A DNA stretch of 39,534 nucleotides from an uncultured Flavobacteriales bacterium. Lineage in GTDB: Bacteria; Bacteroidota; Bacteroidia; Flavobacteriales_E; Vicingaceae. Of the stretch, positions 15,653 to 25,240 are shown piece by piece. Within the stretch, counting starts at the first letter, position 1. Each line of letters begins with the position of its first letter. Location: positions 1 through 39,534 of the forward strand of contig CAJQON010000057.1 of NCBI GenBank assembly GCA_905479995.1, written 5' to 3'. The notes under the pieces are model-generated. The model was not told the origin of the DNA, did no database searches, and saw only the letters and a program-made list of their open reading frames with translations. The position numbers were made by a program, and so were the translations under genes.

Positions 15653-16099
15653 TTAGCTTCTCTTTTTGCCGAAAAATTCTTTTAGCAATTCACTACATTC
15701 TTCTCCCAATATCCCATTCAATCTTGCGGTTTTTGGATGCAATAGGTTTTCAGTGTGTTTAGCAAAGCCTCTCGTTTCATCACTAGCACCGTAAACCACT
15801 TTTTTTAATTGCGTCCAATAGCTAGCTCCAGCACACATTACGCATGGCTCTAGCGTTACATATAAAGTACACTCTTTTAAGTATTTTCCTCCTAAAAAAT
15901 CGGTAGCAGAAGTAAAGGCCAGCATTTCGGCATGAGCAGTTACATCGTTCAACCTTTCAGTCATATTATGTGCTCGTGCAATAATTTTATTCTCACAAAC
16001 AATTACAGCTCCAACAGGAACTTCATCTTCATCAAAAGCTTTTTGAGCTTCTTTCAAAGCCTCCTTCATAAAGTGTTCGTCAGTAAATACAGAAAGCAT
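15653..16099 (-). CDS. tadA: tRNA adenosine(34) deaminase
   Basis: Converts A34 to inosine in tRNA-Arg(ACG) so that it can read CGU, CGC and CGA. The 148-residue protein has the zinc deaminase marks: HAEMLAF (about residue 55, zinc His plus catalytic Glu) and TLEPCVMCAGA (about 85, two zinc Cys). FMKEALKEAQKAFDEDEVPVG near the start matches the TadA family. Its ATG overlaps the pssA stop in TAATG, so the two are translationally coupled. Confidence 0.94.
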   Translation of the reverse strand: MLSVFTDEHFMKEALKEAQKAFDEDEVPVGAVIVCENKIIARAHNMTERLNDVTAHAEMLAFTSATDFLGGKYLKECTLYVTLEPCVMCAGASYWTQLKKVVYGASDETRGFAKHTENLLHPKTARLNGILGEECSELLKEFFGKKRS

Positions 16100-16854
16100 T
16101 AGGCTTGAGTTGTTTTTTGTTTAACGGTATATTTGGCAATGATTGACCAAACGATGTAAATTAAAATAATGATAGGAAAAGCAACTAAATTGGTCAACAC
16201 CGATAGCGTAATTAGAATAAACAAAAAGCTCAAGGGAGTTTGGTTTTCCGACCATTTTAAGTTTTTAACTTTTAACGAAAACATTGGTACCTCTGCAATA
16301 AGCATAAATGACAACAACACAGTTAACCCTAGTAAAATTAGTGGATTAGTGAAAATTGGCATAACAAAAGGATTTACATCCACCAATTTCGGTAAATCTG
16401 GATTTAAGGCAACAATTACCGTGAAAATATAAAAAGTAGCATGAGCTGGAACGGCCAAACCAATAAACGATTTAGTTTGTCGCGTATCAATATTAAACTT
16501 GGCTAGCCTGAACGATGATAATATTGGAATTAAAAAAGTAATGAATAACAACCATGGATAATCGCTTAATAATTGTACTGGATTGGCCTCGTGTAAATTT
16601 TTAATAAATTGATACATTAACATTGCTGGAGCAACTCCAAAAGCAACCATGTCAACTAAAGAGTCGAGTTGGGCGCCAAGCGGATTATTTACTTTTAGTA
16701 GTCGGGCAGCAAATCCATCTAAAAAGTCGCAAACGCAACAAATAATTAAGAGGTGAGCGGCTAAATTTAAATTCCCTTCAAAAGTTAGAATAATAGCCCA
16801 ACAGCTTAAAATTAAACTAATGATTGTAATTGAATTTGGAACGGAATTTTTCAT
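16099..16854 (-). CDS. pssA: CDP-diacylglycerol--serine O-phosphatidyltransferase
   Basis: Makes phosphatidylserine, the precursor of phosphatidylethanolamine, in the inner membrane. The 251-residue protein carries the complete CDP-alcohol phosphotransferase motif: DGFAAR, eight residues, G, three residues, D, three residues, D (FLDGFAARLLKVNN, then GAQLDSLVDMVAFG). About seven to eight helices surround it. It is the first gene of the pssA-tadA unit, overlapping tadA by one base, and has a -7 box 23 bases upstream. No phosphatidylserine decarboxylase is adjacent. Confidence 0.93.
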   Translation of the reverse strand: MKNSVPNSITIISLILSCWAIILTFEGNLNLAAHLLIICCVCDFLDGFAARLLKVNNPLGAQLDSLVDMVAFGVAPAMLMYQFIKNLHEANPVQLLSDYPWLLFITFLIPILSSFRLAKFNIDTRQTKSFIGLAVPAHATFYIFTVIVALNPDLPKLVDVNPFVMPIFTNPLILLGLTVLLSFMLIAEVPMFSLKVKNLKWSENQTPLSFLFILITLSVLTNLVAFPIIILIYIVWSIIAKYTVKQKTTQA

Positions 16855-16876
16855 GAAGTGAAGTTGTTTTACCCCA

Positions 16877-16884
16877 CAAAGGTA
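16877..16884 (-). promoter_or_regulatory. -7 box of pssA
   Basis: TACCTTTG on the minus strand matches TAnnTTTG, 23 bases before the ATG. The 257-base gap to the divergent gene at 17112 holds this box, an 18-base palindrome and no open frame of useful length. Confidence 0.45.
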
Positions 16885-17062
16885 TAAAACTTGTTGCTAA
16901 GTATAGGAGGTAATCCAACCTTTTTTGATGCGAAAAATCGTAAAAATTTGATTCTGGAACAGCATAAGTTTTTTACCCTTAAGGTTATTTTTTGAAATGA
17001 AAAAAGACAGTCGGCAACAATAATCTTAGTGAGTTTTAGTTATAGCAAATGAAAAAGAGTGC

Positions 17063-17080
17063 GATTAATTTAAATTAATC
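17063..17080. promoter_or_regulatory. 18-bp palindrome before the PorV2-like gene
   Basis: GATTAATTTAAATTAATC is a perfect inverted repeat without spacer. It lies 12 bases upstream of an imperfect -7 box (TAATTTTC, 17093-17100), i.e. between the expected -33 and -7 elements, where an operator would act. The AT-rich composition makes chance possible. Confidence 0.35.
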
Positions 17081-17111
17081 AACTATATAGCTTAATTTTC
17101 TTTTCTTATTT

Positions 17112-18209
17112 ATGGTTAAAATTAAAATCGTCATAGTATTGTTATTACTACAATCTGTAGTCTTTGGGCAAACTTCAGCGCCAAAATTCAGTAATGAATT
17201 TTTGTCTATTGGAGTTGGAGCAAGAGCCTTGGGAATGTCTAACGCATATGTTACTACCGTAAATGATGTAACTTCCGGATATTGGAACCCTGCAGGATTA
17301 ACACAAATGAATAAAGATTTTCAGATTGGGTTGATGCATGCAGAGTATTTTGCAGGAATTGCCAAGTATGATTATGGATCTTTTGCTAGAAAAATTGATA
17401 GCTCTAGTGCATTTGGAATTTCTATTATCCGCTTTGGAGTTGACGATATTCCAAATACCACTCAATTAATTGATTCTGATGGGAATGTTGATTATGATAG
17501 AGTATCTTCCTTTTCTGTAGCAGATTATGCCTTTATGTTTTCTTATGCCAGAAAATCTAAATTACCAGGATTAAGGTATGGAGCAAATGCCAAAATTATT
17601 TATCGAAATGTTGGTGAATTTGCCAATTCTTGGGGGTTTGGAATAGATGCCGGTGTACAGTACGATTTTAGGAGTTGGAAATTTGGGTTAATGGTAAGAG
17701 ACATTACAACCACTTTTAACGCGTGGAGCTTTTCCCTTTCTCAAGAAACTATTGATGTTTTTAATGCGACTAACAATGAAATACCTAGTAATTCTTTAGA
17801 AGTTACCTTGCCAAAAGCAATTTTAGGAATTGGTAAGGAGGTTAAGATTAGCAATAAGTTTAATCTAATAGGAGAAATTGATTTTGACTTTTCAACGGAT
17901 GGAAAAAGAAATGTATTGATTACTGGAGATCCTGTAAGTATTGACCCTCATATGGGTGTTGAGTTGGGTTATAGCCGTATGGTCTTTTTACGACTGGGAG
18001 TTGGTAATTTCCAAAAGGTAACCGATATTTTAAACAATGATAAAATAACATATCAACCCAATTTTGGAATTGGAATTAAGTTTAAAGGCGTAGCACTTGA
18101 TTATGCTTTTTCAGATATTGGTGATCAATCAGATGCGCTTTATTCTAATATCTTTTCCCTAAGATTTGATATAAACAAACAGAATCAGTCTCAAGCTAGC
18201 TACCAATAA
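17112..18209 (+). CDS. PorV/PorQ-family outer-membrane barrel (PorV2-like)
   Basis: A 365-residue barrel of the type IX secretion PorV/PorQ family. The signal peptide ends VVFG before Gln20. The family hallmark follows at once: FLSIGVGARALGMSNAYVTT and SGYWNPAGLTQM (about residues 30-60). PorV shuttles T9SS cargo to the cell surface and works with the PorU sortase. The gene sits 110 bases before a PorU-like C25 peptidase, which supports that role. True PorV usually lies beside a shorter PorU and gldJ, which are absent here, so I favour the second PorV2-PorU2 type; this distinction rests on memory of family traits, not a search. Confidence 0.8.
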   Translation: MVKIKIVIVLLLLQSVVFGQTSAPKFSNEFLSIGVGARALGMSNAYVTTVNDVTSGYWNPAGLTQMNKDFQIGLMHAEYFAGIAKYDYGSFARKIDSSSAFGISIIRFGVDDIPNTTQLIDSDGNVDYDRVSSFSVADYAFMFSYARKSKLPGLRYGANAKIIYRNVGEFANSWGFGIDAGVQYDFRSWKFGLMVRDITTTFNAWSFSLSQETIDVFNATNNEIPSNSLEVTLPKAILGIGKEVKISNKFNLIGEIDFDFSTDGKRNVLITGDPVSIDPHMGVELGYSRMVFLRLGVGNFQKVTDILNNDKITYQPNFGIGIKFKGVALDYAFSDIGDQSDALYSNIFSLRFDINKQNQSQASYQ

Positions 18210-18260
18210 CATTTAAGCAACGCTTACTTACCTCTAAAACCTCTTGTTTTTAACTTTTTA

Positions 18261-18308
18261 ACTCAATAATTCGTACTTTTATTGGTTAACTACGTATTGT
18301 TATTGAGT
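18261..18308. repeat. Inverted repeat before the PorU2-like gene
   Basis: ACTCAATAA (18261-18269) and TTATTGAGT (18300-18308) are perfect 9-base arms, with nested CGTA/TACG between them. The structure ends 11 bases before the TTG start. An imperfect -7 box (TACTTTTA, 18274-18281) lies inside it. Confidence 0.35.
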
Positions 18309-18319
18309 ACTCTATAAAA

Positions 18320-21300
18320 TTGAAAGCAAAAATTCATATAATAATTAAACAAAAGGTTCTAATCCTTTTGTTTGTTTTGGGAGCTGTTGTCTCTGTTTCG
18401 GCACAGCCTTATGGAAATAGTTGGATCAATTATTCTCAGCAATATTATAAATTCAAGATTGCTTCTACAGACATTTGTAGAATAGATTCAGCTACTTTAG
18501 CCAATGCTGGAGTACCAATATCTACAATTAACCCTCAAAATATTCAACTTTTTGCTAGAGGTAGTGAAATCCCTATTTTTATTGAAGGAGAAGGGGATGG
18601 AGTATTTAATACTACCGACTTTATTGAGTTTTATGCCGAAGGCAATGATGGCTGGAATGATGAGCAATTTTACGGAAGTGCTTCAAATCATCCCAACCCA
18701 TATTATAGTCTTATAAATGACACCATAAGTTATTACTTAACATGGAATAGTAGCACTACAAACAATCGGATGACACTGGAGACGGATACTACATTTTCAT
18801 CTTACACCGCAATAACTTATTTTGATAAAGAATCAATTCAACATTACAATAGTACCTTTTTTGATGGTCAAACTGATGCTGCTGGTGCTACATCTATTGG
18901 ATATGTGCCTACAGAAGGTTGGTTTGATGGCCAATTTGAATTAAGTAGCCCATGGTTTCCTACATTTAAAACAAAAAGCATTAACACCAATAATGTTTTT
19001 CAAACAGGAGGAACCGCTCTATTGAAAGCTGTTGTATTGGGTGAGTCGGATTTTGCTGGTTTAGCAATTGATCACCATTTAAGGGTAGATATAGGGCCAA
19101 ATATACTAGACACAACTTATGGTGGATATCAAAAAATTGATATTCAAATGAACATTCCATTAACTGATTTAGGCGCACCAACAACCAATACTACTTTTCA
19201 AGTAATTAATGATTTAGGATCGGGAGCTGACAGGCAAACATTATCATTCATTTCATTAACCTATGCGCATAACATGGACATGGAGGGATTGGCCATATTT
19301 GATAATTTTTACATTAATGATCATCCTACAGAGTCAAAATCCTATTTAAATTTTACCAACTTTTCTAGTGCAGGAGAAGTGCTTTTTTATGATTTAACCA
19401 ACAATAAAAGAATTGAAGTAGTTCAAAATGGACTGAATTACCATTGTTTGCTCCCCAATTCATCATCAGTAAAAAAATGTTATTTGTCTTCCGATGTTCA
19501 GGTGGTTAATGTTTCAACTATAACCCCAGTTAATGGATCAGGTTTCTTTACAAATTACTCTAACCTAGCTACCGACACAGCATTTGTCATCATAACCCAC
19601 CCAAGTTTAATGACTGAAGCGAATGACTATGCCAATTATAGATTGAGCAATTTGGCTGGAAATAACCCTCAAAATGCCATTGTGTTTAACATTGAAGAGC
19701 TTTACGACCAATTTGCTTTTGGGATAGATAAACATCCATATGCTATAAGAGGTTTCGTTGATTTTATTACTGATACTTGGCCGTCACATCCTCACTACTT
19801 ATTCCTTTTAGGGAAATCAATTGAATCAAACGAAAACAGAAAAGTTACAGTGAATTACAATAATAATCTCGTTCCTTCATTTGGAAACCCTGCATCAGAC
19901 ATACTGATTACAGCTGGATTAAATGGAACCAATAACGAGCCTCCAATTCCAACAGGAAGGTTGGCTGCCAATTCGGGCGCTGATATTACATTGTATTTGA
20001 ACAAAATGATGGAACATGAAAACCCTCCTTCACTGAGCCCAACAATAAGTAACAATTGGATGAAAAAAGCATTGCATTTTGGCGGAGGTTCTTCTAGCGC
20101 TGAAGCACAAGGTTTTATGGCTTATTTGAATGGCTACAAAGCTACTTTAGAAGATACTTTATTTGGTGGACAAGTTAATTCTTTTTCAAAAAGTTCTACT
20201 GCACCAATTCAAACATTGCTTTCCGATTCTATTATGGATTTTATTGGCGATGGGGTTTCCTTAATGACCTTTTTTGGACATGCTTCTGCAACAGGAGGGT
20301 TTGACCAAAACATAAACAATCCTAGTCAGTGGCCAGCACAAAATGGACGCTACCCGCTCCTTGTTGGATTAGCTTGTTTTGCTGGGAATATTCATTTGTC
20401 TTCAACAAATAGCACAAGTGAAGAACATGTTTTGATTGCAAACCAAGGTGTTATTGGGTTTTTAGCTTCAATAGATTTGAGTTATGCCAGCACTCTTAAT
20501 TACTATTCTTCAGAATTATACAAACAAATGTCATATAAAAAATATGGACAAAGTATAGGGAATCAAATTAAGGGAACCATCATTAACATCCAAGGAAGTG
20601 GTCAAAATAGAGCAGCTCTTTCGGTTACACTTCATGGAGATCCGTCCTTAAAACTAAATGCATTTGATTTGCCTGACTATATGATTGAAGCACCTACGGT
20701 AACCTTTAGTCCTTCGGTCATCACTTCTAACCTCGATTCATTTGATATTAATGTATTGGTATCTAATCTAGGAAGGGCTGTTGGCGATACTATTATTCTT
20801 GAGTTGACTAGAGAGTTTCCAGGACAATCTTTTGTTGATACAATTCATATTAAACAATTTTCAGGAACCAAATATCAAGAAACAATTACATTTAGATTGC
20901 CTGTAGATTTGATTAGAGGATTGGGCTTGAATACTTTTACCATAGAAGTAGATGCCATAAATGCAGTTGTAGAAAGCTTTGAAAATAATAACACAGTAAC
21001 TAAAACATTAAACATACAATCGGGAGAAATAATTCCAATTTATCCTTATCATTTTATGATAGTTCCTGATCAAGGAGTTACACTTAAAGCCTCGACTGCA
21101 TTCCCTTTTGAACCAGTTAAAGATTACGTTTTTGAGCTAGATACTACCGATTATTTTAATAGCCCAATTAAGCAATCTACATTAATAAGTCATGCTGGAG
21201 GGGTTGTTACATGGACTCCAAGTTTATTGCAAAACATGCCAGATAGCACAGTATATTTTTGGAGAGTTAGTAAAGATTCTGTTGATGCAACAGGATTTAA

Positions 21301-23362
21301 TTGGAGAAATAGGTCATTCCAATACATCCCAAATAAAGAAGGTTGGGAACAAGACCATATTTTCCAATTTGAAAATGATGAGTACCAGTTTTTAAGGCAC
21401 GATAGACCCGGAAGAGATTTTGACTTTGTAAATAATGTTAAGCTTTTAACTGGCCATACTTATGGCTCTGCCGAGTATAGTGAGCTTAATAAAATTGCCT
21501 ATTATTTAGATGGAGGAAGAATAGGAAAAGCAGGATGGACCGTTACAACCGCTGTGCACGTAGCAATATTAGATTCTATAACCTTGGAAGCATGGTCTGC
21601 TGATGAACGAAACTTAGGACAAGCAAATACCGTAGGATTTAATAGTGGTAGTACAAGGCCATTTTTTATGTACCGTTACAACAACCCTGCTCAAATGACA
21701 GCTTTAGTAACTTTATTAAAGGATTCTGTTCCTGTGGGGAATCATATTTTAATGTGGACTTGGCACTATAAAACATTTTTAGGCTATGGTACAGGACTTA
21801 CTCCTGCAGTTAAATCTCAATTAGCCGCTATGGGAGCTCCTTTACTCTCAGCAGTGCAAGATTCTTTACCTTTTTTAATGTACCAAAAAATGGGCTACCC
21901 TTCTACAACACTAGAAGTTATTGGAGACTCTATTAGTCATAAAGACTTAACTTTGAGTAAAGTATTAACAACCAGCGCAGATTATGCTAATTTGTATTCT
22001 TCTGTAATAGGCCCAGCTACTCGATGGGACTCTTTGACGTGGAACATGGAAACGTTAGATTTTCCTACGACAAGAGATAGTTCTGTGCTTAATGTAATTG
22101 GTATTGATACGTTTGGAATTGAAAATATATTGTATAGCAATCTTCCAACAGATTCTAACGAAATAAGGTTGACAAATACCATAGATGCTTCGGTATATCC
22201 TTACTTAAAACTAAACAGCTATTTATCCGATGATTCTTCCCTTACTGCTCCACAATTAGATAGATGGCATGTAACTTTTGAAGACGTACCTGAAGCTGCT
22301 CTAGATCCAGGAATATATTATTCTTTATCTAAAGATACTGCTCAAGAAGGAGAAGACATTACTGTAGAAATTGCAGTAAAAAACATTAGCAGACACAACA
22401 TGGATAGCCTGCTTATTTCATTTGCTATTTTTGACCAAAATGGGAATACGCATTACTTGCCATATGCAAGGCAAAAACCACTCTTGTCTGATAGTATAAT
22501 AATTGCTAAAATAACTTTTCCAACTTTTGGTTTTGCAGGAGTAAATAGCATTTTGGTAGATGTAAATCCGAACAATGATCAATTAGAAAAATATCATTTT
22601 AACAATGTTGCACGAATTCCGTTTTATATACAATCAGATAATATAAACCCTGTGTTGGATGTTACCTTTGATGGAATCCATATTCTTGATGGAGATATCG
22701 TTTCTCCTTTGGCAGAAATTGTAGTAGAATTGACAGATGAAAACTTGTTTTTAATATTAAATGATACAGCTGATTATGAGGTGTTTATTACTGCTCCTTC
22801 TGCTGCAGAAAAAAGAATATATTTTACTGAAGCTAGCTTAGAACGCATGCAATTTATACCTGCTTCATTGCCAAAAAATAATGCAAAAATTATTTTTCAA
22901 GGAGACTTCCCAGAAGATGGAAGTTATAGGTTAAGAGTTCGTGCAACTGACAGAACAAATAACAATTCGGGAGATGTGGATTACACCATTAATTTTGAAG
23001 TAATTAATAGATCTACTATTACTAATATAATGAACTATCCTAATCCATTTACTACTTCAACTCGATTTGTGTTTACATTAACTGGAAGTGAAATTCCAGA
23101 CATCTTTAAAATTCAAATTATGACAATTACGGGTAAAGTTGTTCGAGAAATTCATAAAGAAGAATTGGGGCTTATCCACATTGGTAGAAACATAACCGAC
23201 TTTGCTTGGGATGGGACTGATACCTATGGAGACAGGTTGGCAAATGGATTATATCTTTACCACGTAATTACTCAAATTAATTCAGATGTTATTGAACACC
23301 GAAATACTTCTGCAGATGGATATTTCAAGAAAGGCTTCGGAAAAATGTATTTATTTCGTTAA
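18320..23362 (+). CDS. porU2: C25 (gingipain-type) peptidase, PorU/PorU2-like T9SS sortase
   Basis: A 1680-residue secreted protein. The start must be TTG at 18320, because no ATG precedes the signal peptide, which ends VSVSA before Gln29. A beta-rich N-terminal part leads to a C25 cysteine peptidase domain at about 430-790 with the dyad His654 (FFGHASATGG) and Cys686 (GLACFAGNIH), spaced as in gingipains. Two CARDB-like adhesive modules follow (about 800-900, ending ESFENNNTV, and 1335-1430, with HFNNVARIPF). A FlgD/T9SS-like C-terminal domain starts NYPNPFTTSTRFVF. PorU cuts the C-terminal sorting signal of T9SS cargo and joins the protein to LPS. Ordinary PorU is clearly shorter, so PorU2 is the better fit. 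It lies between a PorV-like and a DUF4421-like barrel, a likely functional unit. Confidence 0.8.
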   Translation: MKAKIHIIIKQKVLILLFVLGAVVSVSAQPYGNSWINYSQQYYKFKIASTDICRIDSATLANAGVPISTINPQNIQLFARGSEIPIFIEGEGDGVFNTTDFIEFYAEGNDGWNDEQFYGSASNHPNPYYSLINDTISYYLTWNSSTTNNRMTLETDTTFSSYTAITYFDKESIQHYNSTFFDGQTDAAGATSIGYVPTEGWFDGQFELSSPWFPTFKTKSINTNNVFQTGGTALLKAVVLGESDFAGLAIDHHLRVDIGPNILDTTYGGYQKIDIQMNIPLTDLGAPTTNTTFQVINDLGSGADRQTLSFISLTYAHNMDMEGLAIFDNFYINDHPTESKSYLNFTNFSSAGEVLFYDLTNNKRIEVVQNGLNYHCLLPNSSSVKKCYLSSDVQVVNVSTITPVNGSGFFTNYSNLATDTAFVIITHPSLMTEANDYANYRLSNLAGNNPQNAIVFNIEELYDQFAFGIDKHPYAIRGFVDFITDTWPSHPHYLFLLGKSIESNENRKVTVNYNNNLVPSFGNPASDILITAGLNGTNNEPPIPTGRLAANSGADITLYLNKMMEHENPPSLSPTISNNWMKKALHFGGGSSSAEAQGFMAYLNGYKATLEDTLFGGQVNSFSKSSTAPIQTLLSDSIMDFIGDGVSLMTFFGHASATGGFDQNINNPSQWPAQNGRYPLLVGLACFAGNIHLSSTNSTSEEHVLIANQGVIGFLASIDLSYASTLNYYSSELYKQMSYKKYGQSIGNQIKGTIINIQGSGQNRAALSVTLHGDPSLKLNAFDLPDYMIEAPTVTFSPSVITSNLDSFDINVLVSNLGRAVGDTIILELTREFPGQSFVDTIHIKQFSGTKYQETITFRLPVDLIRGLGLNTFTIEVDAINAVVESFENNNTVTKTLNIQSGEIIPIYPYHFMIVPDQGVTLKASTAFPFEPVKDYVFELDTTDYFNSPIKQSTLISHAGGVVTWTPSLLQNMPDSTVYFWRVSKDSVDATGFNWRNRSFQYIPNKEGWEQDHIFQFENDEYQFLRHDRPGRDFDFVNNVKLLTGHTYGSAEYSELNKIAYYLDGGRIGKAGWTVTTAVHVAILDSITLEAWSADERNLGQANTVGFNSGSTRPFFMYRYNNPAQMTALVTLLKDSVPVGNHILMWTWHYKTFLGYGTGLTPAVKSQLAAMGAPLLSAVQDSLPFLMYQKMGYPSTTLEVIGDSISHKDLTLSKVLTTSADYANLYSSVIGPATRWDSLTWNMETLDFPTTRDSSVLNVIGIDTFGIENILYSNLPTDSNEIRLTNTIDASVYPYLKLNSYLSDDSSLTAPQLDRWHVTFEDVPEAALDPGIYYSLSKDTAQEGEDITVEIAVKNISRHNMDSLLISFAIFDQNGNTHYLPYARQKPLLSDSIIIAKITFPTFGFAGVNSILVDVNPNNDQLEKYHFNNVARIPFYIQSDNINPVLDVTFDGIHILDGDIVSPLAEIVVELTDENLFLILNDTADYEVFITAPSAAEKRIYFTEASLERMQFIPASLPKNNAKIIFQGDFPEDGSYRLRVRATDRTNNNSGDVDYTINFEVINRSTITNIMNYPNPFTTSTRFVFTLTGSEIPDIFKIQIMTITGKVVREIHKEELGLIHIGRNITDFAWDGTDTYGDRLANGLYLYHVITQINSDVIEHRNTSADGYFKKGFGKMYLFR

Positions 23363-23371
23363 TGTAATTAG

Positions 23372-24397
23372 ATGATAAAATTAGCACTCCTTTTCTTGTT
23401 TTTAGTTTCATTAACGTTGTTTGGTCAATCGCAAGTAGAAATAGATACACACCCTAAAGATACTACGGTTGGAAGTGAGTATTTTACAGATTACTCTGAT
23501 AAATTGCTCTTAAAATTTATGAGTGTTACTAAGCTTAATAGTTTAGAGTTAAAAAATAAAAACAACAACAAAACTATAGATTTAGAACCTTACGGAATAT
23601 CGAGTTTAGGCTTTGGATTTAACTACAAATGGTTGGGGTTAGGTGTTACTTTTGGTTTGCCCATAACTGCCAAAGAAGAAGAGCAGTATGGGAAAACAAA
23701 AAGGTTTGATTTTCAATTAAACATCTATAGTCAAAAAATTGTGATTGATGCTTTTTTTCAACAGTATAAGGGGTTTTATATTAAAAACCCTAGCGAATTA
23801 CTTGGCAATTGGTCTGATGTAAATTTTCCGAAGAGAGAAACAATGAAAACAGCTTCATTTGGTGCTGGAGGCTATTATGTTTTTAACCACAAAAAACTTT
23901 CATACAAAGCCGCATATGTAAGAAATGCTGTGCAAAAGAAAAGTGCTGGGAGTTTTTTATTGGGTGGGTTTTATAATTTTGATGATGCTGGATTTGAGGA
24001 TGATACATCTTCTTTTGTTCCATCTGATTTTCCTATGGAAGTGCAAGATTCTTTCCCGATTAATGCCTATTCAGCTAGAAGTGTTGGAGTGTCTTTCGGA
24101 TATACATACACCTTGGTTTTATTCAAACGGTTTTTTGCCAATTTATCTCTAATTCCTGGTGTTGGAGTAAAAAACATAGTGGTTTATAACAATGGCGAAA
24201 AAATAACAGAATCTAATGGAACAGGAAGATTTAATGCAAGATTAGCTTTAGGGTATGAGAATAAAAACTTTTTAATTGGTTTAACTTCAAACGCTGTAAC
24301 AGGAACTTTTGAATTTCAAGATTATCAAATACAGCCAAGTACACAAAACTTTAAATTCTTTTTAGCAAAGCGGTTTGGCATTAAAAAGAAGAAATAA
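23372..24397 (+). CDS. Outer-membrane protein, DUF4421-like
   Basis: A 341-residue predicted barrel. The signal peptide ends TLFG before Gln19. The mature protein begins with a polar segment, then YFTDYSDKLLLKFM and LEPYGISSLGFGFNYKWLGLGV, which I take as DUF4421 features, and continues with alternating aromatic strands to a C-terminal basic tail (KRFGIKKKK). It starts 9 bases after the C25 peptidase and is therefore co-transcribed with it. A role as surface or T9SS accessory protein is inference from position. Similar proteins in this phylum have no assigned function. Confidence 0.72.
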   Translation: MIKLALLFLFLVSLTLFGQSQVEIDTHPKDTTVGSEYFTDYSDKLLLKFMSVTKLNSLELKNKNNNKTIDLEPYGISSLGFGFNYKWLGLGVTFGLPITAKEEEQYGKTKRFDFQLNIYSQKIVIDAFFQQYKGFYIKNPSELLGNWSDVNFPKRETMKTASFGAGGYYVFNHKKLSYKAAYVRNAVQKKSAGSFLLGGFYNFDDAGFEDDTSSFVPSDFPMEVQDSFPINAYSARSVGVSFGYTYTLVLFKRFFANLSLIPGVGVKNIVVYNNGEKITESNGTGRFNARLALGYENKNFLIGLTSNAVTGTFEFQDYQIQPSTQNFKFFLAKRFGIKKKK

Positions 24398-24523
24398 TAT
24401 ACCCTTCTAAAATCCCTCTAACACAATAAAAGCTAACATTTTACTGTTTACAAATCAGGCGTTACAGCTAATTTCATAACTATCCTTAGTGTATTTTAGC
24501 TTCATACTGATAAATCAAAACAA

Positions 24524-25240
24524 ATGTTAAAGAACTTTTTATTACAAATGACGGTGGGGAGCTCTCCTGTAACTGAAGTTACAGAGGTGATTATTCCTGA
24601 AGAAAAAACATTAACCTTATGGGAATTGGTAAGCTCTGGGGGTGTTGGTGGTGCCGTAATAATGTCAACCTTATTGGTGTTGTCTATAATAGCAGTTTAC
24701 ATTATTATAGAGCGATTTTTAGCCATTAAAAAAGCTGGAAAAGAAGATGCTAACCTGATGAATCAAGTTAAAGATTATATTTTGGAGGGTAAAATTGATG
24801 CAGCAAAAAGTGTATGTAAATCAAATGATTCTCCTGTAGCTCGAATGATAGAAAAAGGAATTACTAGAATAGGAAAACCTTTGCAAGATATTGGAACCGC
24901 TGTTGAAACAACTGGTAAACTTGAGCTGAATAAATTAGAAAAGAACCTTTCTACCTTAGCAACAATTTCTGGAGCAGCACCCATGATTGGCTTCTTAGGA
25001 ACTGTAATAGGAATGATTTTGGTGTTTCATGAAATGGCATCAGGAGGAGGTGGTGTTGATTTGAAAACCTTGTCCAACGGTATATTTACAGCTATGGTAA
25101 CCACTGTTGCAGGTTTAGTTGTTGGAATTATTGCTTACGTAGGTTACAATACTTTAGTAGCAAGAGTAGAAAAAATTGTATTTGTTATGGAGGCAAGAAC
25201 AACCGAATTTTTAGATATTTTACACGAACCTGCAGTATAA
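24524..25240 (+). CDS. exbB: MotA/TolQ/ExbB proton channel family protein
   Basis: The proton-channel subunit that powers TonB-dependent outer-membrane transport. At 238 residues it has a first helix at about 45-67 (STLLVLSIIAVYIIIERF), a cytoplasmic loop, and two further helices at about 150-172 and 190-212 with the family signature GAAPMIGFLGTVIGMI and TTVAGLVVGIIAYVGYN. The N-terminal stretch before helix 1 is unusually polar. It heads exbB-exbD-tonB-folC. TolQ would be equally hard to exclude by sequence alone, but the TonB partner downstream favours ExbB. Confidence 0.92.
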   Translation: MLKNFLLQMTVGSSPVTEVTEVIIPEEKTLTLWELVSSGGVGGAVIMSTLLVLSIIAVYIIIERFLAIKKAGKEDANLMNQVKDYILEGKIDAAKSVCKSNDSPVARMIEKGITRIGKPLQDIGTAVETTGKLELNKLEKNLSTLATISGAAPMIGFLGTVIGMILVFHEMASGGGGVDLKTLSNGIFTAMVTTVAGLVVGIIAYVGYNTLVARVEKIVFVMEARTTEFLDILHEPAV

